From DAOUAM01 sp034433305 (GTDB lineage Bacteria; Chloroflexota; Dehalococcoidia; Lucifugimonadales; DAOUAM01): a stretch of 27,915 nucleotides of DNA. Every line of letters starts with the position of its first letter. Position 1 is the first letter of the stretch. The stretch covers positions 1 to 27,915 of the forward strand of contig DAOUAM010000036.1 in assembly GCA_034433305.1 (NCBI GenBank), given 5' to 3'. The translations under genes were made by a program, and so were the position numbers. The notes below the pieces were generated by a model. That model made no database searches. It was not told the DNA's origin and was given only the letters and a program-made list of their open reading frames with translations. Below are positions 15,750 to 22,763 of the stretch, piece after piece.

Positions 15750-16607
15750 ATGACTATCGAGGACATCATCCTGGACCGCGACCGCCGGGGGATTTCGGCG
15801 CTGAGGCCCCATCTGCCGCCGGACTTCTGCGACCAGGCGGCCAGCTTCATCCTGGAGCACCCTGGCAGGGCCATCATCGCCACGGGGTTCTACATCCTGG
15901 CGGCCAAGGCCTGCGAGACCGACGGCCCGCCCGGGGCTATCGCCATCGGCGAGGCGCTGCAGGCGCTGGGCTTCGAGGTTACCTACGTCACGGACCGGTT
16001 CACCACGCCAGTCATGACGGCCCTGGTCGGCTCCAGGGCCAAAGTGGTGGACTTTCCCATCCTGGACTATGAGGCCAGCAGGAAGCACGCCCAGCAGTTG
16101 CTGGACCAGCTCAAGCCGACGGTCCTGGTCTCCATCGAGCGCTGCGGCCTCACGGGGGAGACGCCTGGCCTGTACCGCAACATGCGCGGCATGGACATCA
16201 CCCAGTACAACGCCAAGCTGGACTACCTGTTCCTGGAGTCCCAGAATACTGTCGGGATAGGCGACGGAGGCAACGAGATCGGCATGGGCAACCTGGCATC
16301 GGTGGTGCCCACGGTGCCATCCCTGGTGCAGCAGCCGTGCGTTGTGCCTGTGTCCAGGCTGGTCATCAGCAGCGTTTCCAACTGGGGTGGCTACGGGCTG
16401 GTGGCTGCCCTCTCCCGCAAGGCCAGGAAGGACCTGCTCCCCTCTGTAAAGACGGAGCAGGACTGGATAAAGCGGGCTGTCAACATGGGCGCCGTGGACG
16501 GAATCACCACCAAGCCTGACTACAAGGTAGACGGCTTCACCCTGGAGGAGAACAGCCAGACACTGGAGCGCCTTCATGCGCTGCTGGCAGCCGAAGGGGT
16601 ACGCTAG
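15750..16607 (+). CDS. DUF4392 protein, D-glutamate cyclase C-terminal type
   Basis: A 285-residue protein matching the DUF4392 (glutamate cyclase-like C-terminal) family. The glycine-rich signature GIGDGGNEIGMG is at 169-180. Other conserved pieces are TGF near 45, ETDGPPGA at 56-63, VSIERCG near 127 and SNWGGYGL in the second half. The ATG at 15750 has CAGGAG 6 bases upstream and follows the DUF1445 stop by 19 bp, so the two are almost certainly co-translated. The pair covers both parts of DGLUCY and probably acts as one enzyme on D-glutamate or a similar acidic D-amino acid. It converges on the sigma factor gene; a hairpin at 16747-16774 separates them. Confidence 0.85.
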   Translation: MTIEDIILDRDRRGISALRPHLPPDFCDQAASFILEHPGRAIIATGFYILAAKACETDGPPGAIAIGEALQALGFEVTYVTDRFTTPVMTALVGSRAKVVDFPILDYEASRKHAQQLLDQLKPTVLVSIERCGLTGETPGLYRNMRGMDITQYNAKLDYLFLESQNTVGIGDGGNEIGMGNLASVVPTVPSLVQQPCVVPVSRLVISSVSNWGGYGLVAALSRKARKDLLPSVKTEQDWIKRAVNMGAVDGITTKPDYKVDGFTLEENSQTLERLHALLAAEGVR

Positions 16608-16657
16608 AGCGTCTTCAGGCCGACTATGAATGGCCAGGCTACGCCCCAGGGCAATGC

Positions 16658-16682
16658 AGGAGCGGGTCTGAGACCTGCCCCT
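16658..16682. repeat. Dispersed hairpin repeat, copy 2 (imperfect)
   Basis: AGGAGCGGGTCT and AGACCTGCCCCT pair with one mismatch and one G-T wobble around a single central base. It resembles the 1946-1980 element in its GGGGC.GG...CC.GCCCC core and again lies after the end of an operon. Confidence 0.65.
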
Positions 16683-16746
16683 CAAAAATGCCATAGGCCC
16701 GGGGCAGGGGACGGCCGCTGCAAGCCCTTGAGGTGCTGAAAAGGCC

Positions 16747-16774
16747 AGGGCCACCAGTTGTGACTGGTGGCCCT
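16747..16774 (-). terminator. Terminator of the sigma factor gene, probably bidirectional
   Basis: AGGGCCACCAGT (16747-16758), loop TGTG, and ACTGGTGGCCCT (16763-16774) form a perfect 12-bp stem. Read on the minus strand, the hairpin is followed by GGCC and TTTT, 22 bp past the sigma factor stop. On the + strand only TTGAATT follows. Confidence 0.75.
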
Positions 16775-16796
16775 TGAATTGGCGCAGGCGAGAGCG

Positions 16797-17621
16797 TCAC
16801 ACGGCGGCTGGCAGAGAGCCGCGAGTGCTGGTGCGGGCCTCCACCTCCGAGTGGTCCAGGTAGGCGGTGCTGCGCTGCTGGAGGATGGCCCTCAGCTTCT
16901 GCAGGGCGCTGCGCTCCAGCCGGGAAACGTGCATCTGGGATATCTGGATGCGCTCGGCGATCTGCCGCTGGGACATCTCCTTGTAGAACCGCAGCTTCAG
17001 GATGAGCTTCTCCCGTGGCGGCAGGGCATCCAGCGCCGTTGCCAGGGTCAGGCGGTCCAGGGACAGGTCGAACTGGTCGTCCTCGCAGCCCAGGTACTCG
17101 GAGAGGGTTACCGTGCCGTCCAGGTCTTCCGACTCCACGTTCTCGTCTAGAGAGCGAGGGTCGCCAATGCGTCCGAGTTCCGTTGCCTCACAGACCTCCT
17201 CCTCCGAAAGGTCGCAGGCCTGGGCCAGTTCAGTGACCGTCGGCCAGCGTCCCAGGGAAGAGGCCAGGGACTCGGATACCTTGTCAATGGTAAGCTTGTT
17301 GCGACGGAGCGTCCGGGGCACCTTGATGAGGCTGCCATGGTCACGCAGGTAGTTCAGGATGGCACCCAGGACCTCGGGGATGGCCAGCGAGGAAAAGCTG
17401 GTGCCTCGTGTCGGGTCGAACTTCTCAATGGCGTTCAGCAGCCCGATCATGCCAATCTGGAAAAGGTCTTCCTGGGGCTCTCTGGAGTTGCGGAACCTCC
17501 GGCACAGTCGCCGGACAAGGGGGACATAGTTGGTCACCACTCTTTCACGAGCACTGATATCGCCAGTTCGTCGGTAACTATCGAGAAGTTGAGTGATTTC
17601 CGTACCTGTTGTGCTCACCAT
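16797..17621 (-). CDS. Group 3 RNA polymerase sigma factor (SigB/SigF/SigG type)
   Basis: Alternative sigma-70 family factor; 274 residues from ATG 17621 (MVSTTGTEIT). An upstream TTG (17648) could add nine residues, but neither start has a clear ribosome binding site. Region 2 is clear (VPLVRRLCRRF, EDLFQIGMIGL, FDPTRGTSFSSLA, then the -10 recognition helix). Region 3 follows (IKVPRTLRR, WPTVTELAQ). Region 4 has ALPPREKLILKLRF and the helix-turn-helix MSQRQIAERIQISQMHVSRL. The missing region 1 and the overall size place it with stress and sporulation sigma factors. No anti-sigma kinase (RsbW/SpoIIAB) or anti-anti-sigma gene is adjacent, unlike in Firmicutes. Its regulon cannot be read from the window. 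Confidence 0.9.
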   Translation of the reverse strand: MVSTTGTEITQLLDSYRRTGDISARERVVTNYVPLVRRLCRRFRNSREPQEDLFQIGMIGLLNAIEKFDPTRGTSFSSLAIPEVLGAILNYLRDHGSLIKVPRTLRRNKLTIDKVSESLASSLGRWPTVTELAQACDLSEEEVCEATELGRIGDPRSLDENVESEDLDGTVTLSEYLGCEDDQFDLSLDRLTLATALDALPPREKLILKLRFYKEMSQRQIAERIQISQMHVSRLERSALQKLRAILQQRSTAYLDHSEVEARTSTRGSLPAAV

Positions 17622-17726
17622 TGTCGTCGGATTCACCCGTATTAGCAAACTCTAAATTTTTTTTAAAACCAGACTAAGAATCCGAAAACCATCGGCTTCT
17701 TGGCGTCTGGGGTGGCTGAACCGTCA

Positions 17727-17732
17727 TATAAT
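17727..17732 (+). promoter_or_regulatory. Possible -10 element for the CehA-like gene
   Basis: A perfect TATAAT in an AT-rich stretch. The nearest -35-like hexamer, TTGGCG (17700-17705), is 21 bases away, too far for a standard promoter. Activator dependence or a chance match are both possible. Confidence 0.35.
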
Positions 17733-17823
17733 CTTGAGTTAACGGTAATATGCTTTTCGCAAGGCCATATACTGGGAGACTACGTATTTCATATTGCGGC
17801 CAGCCCGCAAGCGTTTTGCCAGT

Positions 17824-17848
17824 AACACCCAGGTAACTGAGTGTTTTT
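17824..17848 (+). terminator. Hairpin with T run in the leader, possible attenuator
   Basis: AACAC (17824-17828) and CAG (17830-17832) pair with CTG (17837-17839) and GTGTT (17841-17845) with one internal mismatch; a run of T follows (to 17848). It sits in the putative leader about 180 bases ahead of the CehA-like gene. Confidence 0.35.
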
Positions 17849-17924
17849 ACCCAGTGGCCTGTACCCAAAATCCCTTGCTGGCGGTGGCGGCATGGGCCGG
17901 CGAAGGCCCGCCAGGGCGCTTGCC

Positions 17925-18083
17925 ATGGGCTGCACGCATTGCAAGGCCCGACGAGACAACAGGCCGATATACGGCATGTGCAAAAGGTGTGCTGGCCGCT
18001 CAGAGTGGACCTGGAAGGAGGGGTCTTACCGTGGCAAAGCTGGTCGGAGCAGTCATAGACGAGGCAACCGGCGAAAGGACTGA
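17925..18083 (+). CDS. Candidate zinc-ribbon microprotein (uncertain)
   Basis: A 52-residue open frame, not recognised as a known family. It begins MGCTHCKARRDN and continues GMCKRCAGRSEW, so two CxxC knuckles are separated by 12 residues. That is the layout of a small zinc ribbon, and a basic tail follows. An in-frame ATG at 17892 would add 11 residues. No strong ribosome binding site is seen, and the last 53 bases overlap the CehA-like gene in another frame. If real it could be a small regulator or leader peptide of that gene. It may equally be a chance frame in GC-rich DNA. Confidence 0.3.
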   Translation: MGCTHCKARRDNRPIYGMCKRCAGRSEWTWKEGSYRGKAGRSSHRRGNRRKD

Positions 18084-19482
18084 GGCGCGAGTGCAGGTGC
18101 TCGCCTCCAGCGGGCAGTCCGTACATCCTCAGGGGGCGCTCCTCAAGGTAGGTCCCGGCATGCCCTTTTTCTACTGCGCTGGCACATTTGAAGTGGATGT
18201 GCCTCGCGGCATTACGCAAATCGTCGCCGAGAAGGGTACCGAGTACGTGCCGGCGCGAGCAGTCCTGGAGATGCCGGCACAGGGCACCGTGGCCGTGGAC
18301 CTGCCGCTGCGGCGCTGGACCGACCTCCCCGACCATGGCTGGCACCCGGGCAACACTCACATCCACTACGACGAGAAGGAGGCCCGCCCCGACGACCGCC
18401 TGCGCCTTGACCCCCGGGTGGAAGACCTCCGGATGACCGCCGTTAGCATCCTGAAGCGCTGGGACCTGAAGTACGCCACCAACAAGTACCCGCCGGGCGT
18501 GCTAACCGAGTTCTGCTCGGCGCACCATTACGTCCAGTGTGGCGAGGAGAACAGGCACAACGCGGAGCCATGGACCGTCGGCTATGGTCACGTGATGTTC
18601 CTGAACATACGCAACGTGGTGGCGCCGGTGAGCCGTGGCGTACTGGTGGACCCCTTCGACCCGGACTATCCACCCCTGTCCTATGCCTGCGACGACGCTC
18701 GACGCCAGGGCGGCATAGTCATCTGGTGCCACAATGGCCAGGGCATGGAGGCGCCGGTCGCCGCAGCGCTGGGCAAGCTGGACGCCTTCAATCTCTTCGA
18801 CCCTAACTGGAACGACCCCGAGTACGACATCTACTACCGGATGCTCAACGCCGGCCTGAAGCTGCCAGCCTCTACCGGCTCCGACTGGTTCATAAGCTCG
18901 GCCAACCGCGTGTACGTCCACACCGGCGGCCAGTTCGACTACGCGGACTGGGTGAATGGGCTTAAGGCTGGCCGGACCTTCATCACCAACGGCCCAGCGC
19001 TGCACCTGTCCATCCAGGGCCAGGGGCCGGGCAGCGAAATGGAGGCCCGCCAGGGGGAGCGGTTGTCGGCACTGGTGAACTGGCAGTCCCACTATGCCAT
19101 CAAGCGAGTGGAGCTACTCTTCAATGGCAACGTCGTCGCACGGGAGGCGTTCCCCGATGGCTCCACCGCCGGCCACCTGGAGGCGGACGTCGCCGCCACG
19201 TCCGACGGCTGGCTCGCGGCGAGGCTGAGCAGCGACGTGCGGGACAGCTTCTTCCAGCCTGTATTTGCCCACACCAGCCCTGTCTATGTCAGAGTGGGAG
19301 TGGACAGCCAGGAGAAGAGGGACGCGGCGGCGTGGTTCGACGGCGCCATAGAGCGCTCGCTGGAGTGGGTGCGCACCAGGGGCAGGTTCTACAGCAACAG
19401 CCAGCGCCGGGAGGTGAGCGACCTCTTCCGCCAGGGGCAGGAGGTCTTCAGGGCCATGCTCAGGGACGCTCGGCCGGCCTAG
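18031..19482 (+). CDS. CehA/McbA family PHP-like metallohydrolase
   Basis: A 483-residue protein of the CehA/McbA group, PHP-fold metallohydrolases that include carbaryl hydrolases. I chose GTG 18031 because GAAGGAGGGG (18014-18023) precedes it by 7 bases; the frame is open to 17794 but the extension has no family character. The N-terminal 95 residues look like a transthyretin-type beta sandwich (LVGAVIDEATGER). The catalytic part has HPGNTHIHYD (H105, H110, H112), GEENRHN, GHVMFL, WCHNG (H234) and STGSDWF (D285), which are the expected metal ligands. A C-terminal domain of about 150 residues is beta-rich. There is no signal peptide, so it is probably cytosolic. The family's substrates vary (esters, carbamates, phosphoesters), and the one here is unknown. 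Confidence 0.85.
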   Translation: MAKLVGAVIDEATGERTEARVQVLASSGQSVHPQGALLKVGPGMPFFYCAGTFEVDVPRGITQIVAEKGTEYVPARAVLEMPAQGTVAVDLPLRRWTDLPDHGWHPGNTHIHYDEKEARPDDRLRLDPRVEDLRMTAVSILKRWDLKYATNKYPPGVLTEFCSAHHYVQCGEENRHNAEPWTVGYGHVMFLNIRNVVAPVSRGVLVDPFDPDYPPLSYACDDARRQGGIVIWCHNGQGMEAPVAAALGKLDAFNLFDPNWNDPEYDIYYRMLNAGLKLPASTGSDWFISSANRVYVHTGGQFDYADWVNGLKAGRTFITNGPALHLSIQGQGPGSEMEARQGERLSALVNWQSHYAIKRVELLFNGNVVAREAFPDGSTAGHLEADVAATSDGWLAARLSSDVRDSFFQPVFAHTSPVYVRVGVDSQEKRDAAAWFDGAIERSLEWVRTRGRFYSNSQRREVSDLFRQGQEVFRAMLRDARPA

Positions 19483-19757
19483 GGCCGTTGGCTACTGGCT
19501 TCGCCACTGCCTCAGGTTATACCGCCTCTGTGTGAAGGTGGTGGTAACGTCCCTTCTCCCCTGGTGGCCTGACAGGGGTGTGCAAATCGCCCATGCCATG
19601 CCTCACGGTGTCCGCCCAGGCTTCACCAGGCCATACAGGCTGCCGTCAGGGCAATACACATCCCTGTAAGCCGGTGGAGATAGAGGAGGTACCTTCCTTT
19701 TTGGCAAAAGTGGACCAGGAGCATTACCTGTAACATTCCGCCCGTCTTCTGCGTTAG

Positions 19758-20618
19758 ATGCTTCGACTCCTTCTTCGCACGGTCCTGGTAGGCACGGTCT
19801 ATAGCCTGCTGGCCTTGATAGTGGTGGGCATGGTCACAAGGCGTATTGGGTTGATTGACAGATTCCTCGTATTCTTCCCTGAGCGCGAGCTTGTCCTCAC
19901 TCCTGGCGCGGCCGGCCTGGCCTACGAGGACGTCTTTTTCACGGCGTCTGACGGAGTGAGGCTCCATGGCTGGTTCATCCCTGGCACCGAGGCGACGACG
20001 TGGGTCTGGTTCCATGGCAACGCGGGCAACATCAGCCACCGTGTGGAGAACATAGCCCTGCTACGCCGGCACCTGGGGGCCAACATCTTCATATTCGACT
20101 ACCGTGGCTACGGCCAGAGCGAGGGCCACGCGGAAGAAGAGGGCACCTACCTGGACGCCGAGGCCGCGCTGGCCTACCTGCGCTCCCGCCAGGACGTTGA
20201 CCCCGCCAGGCTGGTCCTGTTCGGGCGTTCCATCGGCTCCGCCATTGCTGTGGAGCTGGCGGCCAGGCACCAGGTCCTGGCCGTGGTGCTGGAGTCGCCC
20301 TTCACCTCCATACCTGCCCTGGCGCAGCGCCTGTACCCGTACCTGCCCGCCAGCGTCATTGCGCTGTTCATGGAGACCCGCTACAACTCTCTGGACAGGA
20401 TCAGGGACGTCCATGCCCCTCTGCTGGTCCTGCACGGTGACCAGGACGAGATAGTACCCCTGGACATGGGGCAAGAGCTTTTTGAGGCCGCCAACAGCCC
20501 CAAGCGGTTCCATGTCATCCCGGGTGCCCATCACAACGACGCCTACATAGTGGGTGGCGAGGCCTACTTCCAGGCGCTCAGGGCCTTCATGGAGGATGTC
20601 CTCCAGGGCCGCCTGTAG
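19758..20618 (+). CDS. Membrane-anchored alpha/beta hydrolase (BEM46/ABHD13-like)
   Basis: A 286-residue serine hydrolase. Residues about 3-28 form an N-terminal membrane anchor (LLLRTVLVGTVYSLLALIVV). The hydrolase domain shows the oxyanion segment WFHGNAGN, FDYRGYGQSEG, nucleophile Ser158 in GRSIGS, the acid in HGDQDEIVP (D228 or D230) and His259 in GAHHND. This motif set and the anchor match the BEM46/ABHD13 group. The ATG at 19758 lacks a clear ribosome binding site. It is flanked by 275 bp and 318 bp without genes, so it is probably transcribed alone. The substrate is unknown; esterase or thioesterase activity is typical. Confidence 0.88.
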   Translation: MLRLLLRTVLVGTVYSLLALIVVGMVTRRIGLIDRFLVFFPERELVLTPGAAGLAYEDVFFTASDGVRLHGWFIPGTEATTWVWFHGNAGNISHRVENIALLRRHLGANIFIFDYRGYGQSEGHAEEEGTYLDAEAALAYLRSRQDVDPARLVLFGRSIGSAIAVELAARHQVLAVVLESPFTSIPALAQRLYPYLPASVIALFMETRYNSLDRIRDVHAPLLVLHGDQDEIVPLDMGQELFEAANSPKRFHVIPGAHHNDAYIVGGEAYFQALRAFMEDVLQGRL

Positions 20619-20936
20619 CTTGTTGCCATCCACTGGCTGGGCACCTCAGGCCCAGGGCGAGCGGCAAACTGTCCTGGACTCCCGACAGTCAAGGGCAAGA
20701 CATCGGCCAGCCTGTGGCCCTCTCTCCAGCCTGCTCCGAGCTTGCCGAAGAGTGGAGAAGGGGGCCATAGATTGACCAACGTGGTGCCCTTAAACACCAT
20801 GGGTGAGGTCGGCCCGGCCTGGCCGCCTCCCAGCCACCCTCAAGGACCGTCCGCTTTTGAGCTATGCGTGAACAGGGCGCCATAGCTCAGCCGGCGCTGT
20901 GCCTGGCGTCGTGGAAGCAGGTCGGTGGCCGCCGAC
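20619..20936. other. 318-bp gap with palindromic repeats, no gene seen
   Basis: Contains a G-rich imperfect palindrome (about 20717-20766) around the GAGCTTGCCGAAG core shared with 11993-12007. A second, exact 8-bp inverted repeat follows, GAGCTATG (20859-20866) and CATAGCTC (20881-20888). Neither is followed by a T run. The region separates two convergent genes. Confidence 0.6.
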
Positions 20937-21356
20937 TCACGGTGCCTGAAATATCAGCCCGTCGGCGCCCCTTACCACCAGGTCCGAGTCACCGTTGCCC
21001 TGTGTCCCCAGGATAACGCGAGAGCCTCCCGCCGAGTCGAACAGGTGGACACCGGAGAGGCCCTGCTGCCAAATCCCGAACACCGCGCGGTCGTGGCCCT
21101 GAGCATCGCGCACCAGCAGCCCGGAGGAGCCGTCCTCCCACACACCCAGGACGGCCCTGAGTGTACCGTTGCTATCGGTCAGCACCACACGCTGGCCCGT
21201 CAGGACTCCGCTCCCGGGCAGCACCTGGCCCAGGAGCACGATGGCCGCCACCGCCAAGGCGACAATGGCAATGGCCATCAGGACACGGTTCTGCCTCTCT
21301 ACCCTGTGCAGCCTTTCCATGACAATCTCCAGGTCAGCGCCCTCCGGCTGCGTCAT
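20937..21356 (-). CDS. Small membrane protein with three 23-residue beta-type repeats
   Basis: A 139-residue protein without a recognised family. The ATG at 21356 (MTQPEGAD) has GGGAGG 5 bases upstream. Residues 8-24 form a short amphipathic helix, 25-43 a membrane segment, and 57-139 a repeat region outside the membrane. Three units of exactly 23 residues (57-79, 80-102, 103-125) and a shorter fourth (126-139) share the pattern hydrophobic-x-hydrophobic-x-D-x-x-G-x-x-R-x-V-x-G, as in VVLTDSNGTLRAVLG. This suggests a small beta-solenoid or propeller-like stack. It starts 17 bp after the enolase-superfamily gene, probably in one operon. Confidence 0.7.
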   Translation of the reverse strand: MTQPEGADLEIVMERLHRVERQNRVLMAIAIVALAVAAIVLLGQVLPGSGVLTGQRVVLTDSNGTLRAVLGVWEDGSSGLLVRDAQGHDRAVFGIWQQGLSGVHLFDSAGGSRVILGTQGNGDSDLVVRGADGLIFQAP

Positions 21357-21373
21357 GCTTGCCTCCCGGGACG

Positions 21374-22489
21374 CTACTCCAGCGTCGCCACGGTATGCGC
21401 TTTTATCCACTCCCAGTCCAGATCAAAGCCCAGGCCCGGCTGCGTGGGCGCCTCGATGACGCCTCTCTCGTTCAGCCGGATGTCCTGCACCAGGCCGAAC
21501 TGGTGCGCCGCCTGGGGCATCCAGTACTCAAAGTAGTCGCAGTTACTGACCGAGAGGATGACGTGCAGGTTGGCGGCGTTCATGAGAGAGTTGCCGGCCG
21601 TGCCAATCTCGCAGTTCATGCCGAAGCCCTCGGCCAGGGAGCAGAGCTTCTTCAGGCCGGTGATGCCCAGCTTGCGGGCGGTGCCGCGCACAAGGCGCAG
21701 TGCCTGGAGGCGTACCAGGTGCGCGCCCTGGGGGAACTGTAGCTCTGGCGCGTCGCTCATGCACAGCGGCACGTCCAGCCTGCGGCTTAGCTCGGCGATG
21801 GCGTCGAAGTCGTGCCAGGCTACCGGGTCCTCGTACCAGTAGAAGCCGTTGGCGTCCAGCGCTCGGCCAACCTCCAGGGCCTTGCGGAAGGTGTAGCCGT
21901 TGTTGGGGTCCAGCATCAGCCGCACGTCGTCGCCCACGGCCCGGCGCACCTCGCCCACCGTGCGGATGACCTCCCGCGTGCCCATGACGCCCGGGTGTAT
22001 CTTGTAGGCGCGGAACCCCTGGGCCACTATCTCCTCGGCCTCGCTGACGTAGCCCTGGGGTGTCTCGTGGCGCGGCGGGTAGGTGGCATAGACCTCAGTC
22101 TCGTAGCGCCTGGTGCCCAGCAGCTTGTGGACGGGCATTCCGGCGGCCTTGCCTGCGATGTCCCACAGGGCGACGTCCACCGGCGCCCAGGCCAGCATGG
22201 TAAGCCCCCGGCGTCCCGAGAGCAGGCGCAGGCGGTCCCACAGCCACTCCCGCTCCGCCGGGTCTCGCCCCAGCAGCTCTGGCTTCAGCACTTTCAGGAT
22301 GGCATTGAAGTGGGCCTGGCCACCCTGCCGGAACTCGCCCACAAAGGCGTTCCCCTCGATGCCCTCGTCGGTGAATACCCGCAGGACTCCTTGCTCCGTG
22401 GTGCCAGAGAACCGGCCCAGGTCTGACGTCAGGCCGGTGGCCGGCAACTCCCTACTGACGACCTCGATGCGAATGTCGGTGACCTTCAT
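21374..22489 (-). CDS. Enolase superfamily protein (mandelate racemase/muconate lactonizing type), atypical active site
   Basis: A 371-residue protein with the capping domain (residues 1-120) and TIM barrel of the enolase superfamily, which abstracts a proton alpha to a carboxylate. Visible residues are K163-x-H165 on the second strand (YKIHPG), metal ligands D194 (LMLDPNNGY) and E220 (WYEDP), and a third ligand in the SDAPE segment (D246 or E249). Where mandelate racemase types have Asp in the D....GGIT motif, this one has G269 (GTARKLGIT). Where they have His near the seventh strand, it reads CEIGTAG. Sugar-acid dehydratases of this family fit the nearby mutarotase and SDR, but the missing Asp-His dyad makes the reaction uncertain. 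AGGAGG lies 14 bases before the ATG, an unusually long spacing. Confidence 0.85.
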   Translation of the reverse strand: MKVTDIRIEVVSRELPATGLTSDLGRFSGTTEQGVLRVFTDEGIEGNAFVGEFRQGGQAHFNAILKVLKPELLGRDPAEREWLWDRLRLLSGRRGLTMLAWAPVDVALWDIAGKAAGMPVHKLLGTRRYETEVYATYPPRHETPQGYVSEAEEIVAQGFRAYKIHPGVMGTREVIRTVGEVRRAVGDDVRLMLDPNNGYTFRKALEVGRALDANGFYWYEDPVAWHDFDAIAELSRRLDVPLCMSDAPELQFPQGAHLVRLQALRLVRGTARKLGITGLKKLCSLAEGFGMNCEIGTAGNSLMNAANLHVILSVSNCDYFEYWMPQAAHQFGLVQDIRLNERGVIEAPTQPGLGFDLDWEWIKAHTVATLE

Positions 22490-22538
22490 GGGATGCCCAT
22501 TGACCTCCTTTCACACCCCTGGCCCGGCCTGTTGCTGT

Positions 22539-22544
22539 ATTATA
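22539..22544 (-). promoter_or_regulatory. Probable -10 element for the enolase-superfamily gene
   Basis: A perfect TATAAT on the minus strand 50 bases before the ATG, with a usable leader that includes the AGGAGG. No good -35 is present at 16-18 bases spacing. Confidence 0.45.
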
Positions 22545-22647
22545 TGCCCCAACCGGGCCGCCGGCGACGCGCGGGCCTGACCGGCCAGGGCCTGGGCTTG
22601 CCCACCAAACCCACTCCCGTGCAAACGGGACGCACTCCTGCCCCGTC

Positions 22648-22676
22648 TTGTATCTGGACTGGAGTACCTGTACAAT
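22648..22676 (+). promoter_or_regulatory. Possible promoter of the ferredoxin-NADP reductase gene
   Basis: TTGTAT (22648-22653), 17 bases, TACAAT (22671-22676). The -10 has 5 of 6 matches, the -35 only 3 of 6. Transcription would start about 80 bases before the GTG at 22764. Confidence 0.4.
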
Positions 22677-22763
22677 GTGTTTGGTGGGGCACGACAGGTG
22701 AGCGCAACCGCAGCTCACCTTATTTTTGTGCCACCCAGTAACAGGTGGGAGGGCGCGTACAAG

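Larger units (their letters stand above)
17622..18030. other. 409-bp divergent intergenic region between the sigma factor and CehA-like genes
   Basis: An AT-rich tract (about 17652-17668, including a run of eight T) lies just before the sigma gene and contrasts with the GC-rich surroundings. Further right are a perfect TATAAT on the + strand (17727-17732), a hairpin with a T run (17824-17848) and a candidate CxxC microprotein (17925-18083) that overlaps the next gene. The long + strand leader, nearly 300 bases if the TATAAT is used, suggests post-initiation control. Confidence 0.5.

Noticed and set aside
17794..18030. N-terminal extension of the CehA-like protein, possibly with cysteine motifs
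   Set aside because: The strong ribosome binding site at 18014-18023 points to GTG 18031, and the extension lacks signal peptide or domain features.
20859..20888. Intrinsic terminator between the alpha/beta hydrolase and the repeat protein
   Set aside because: The 8-bp inverted repeat has a 14-base loop and no T run on either strand; it is only noted as a palindrome.
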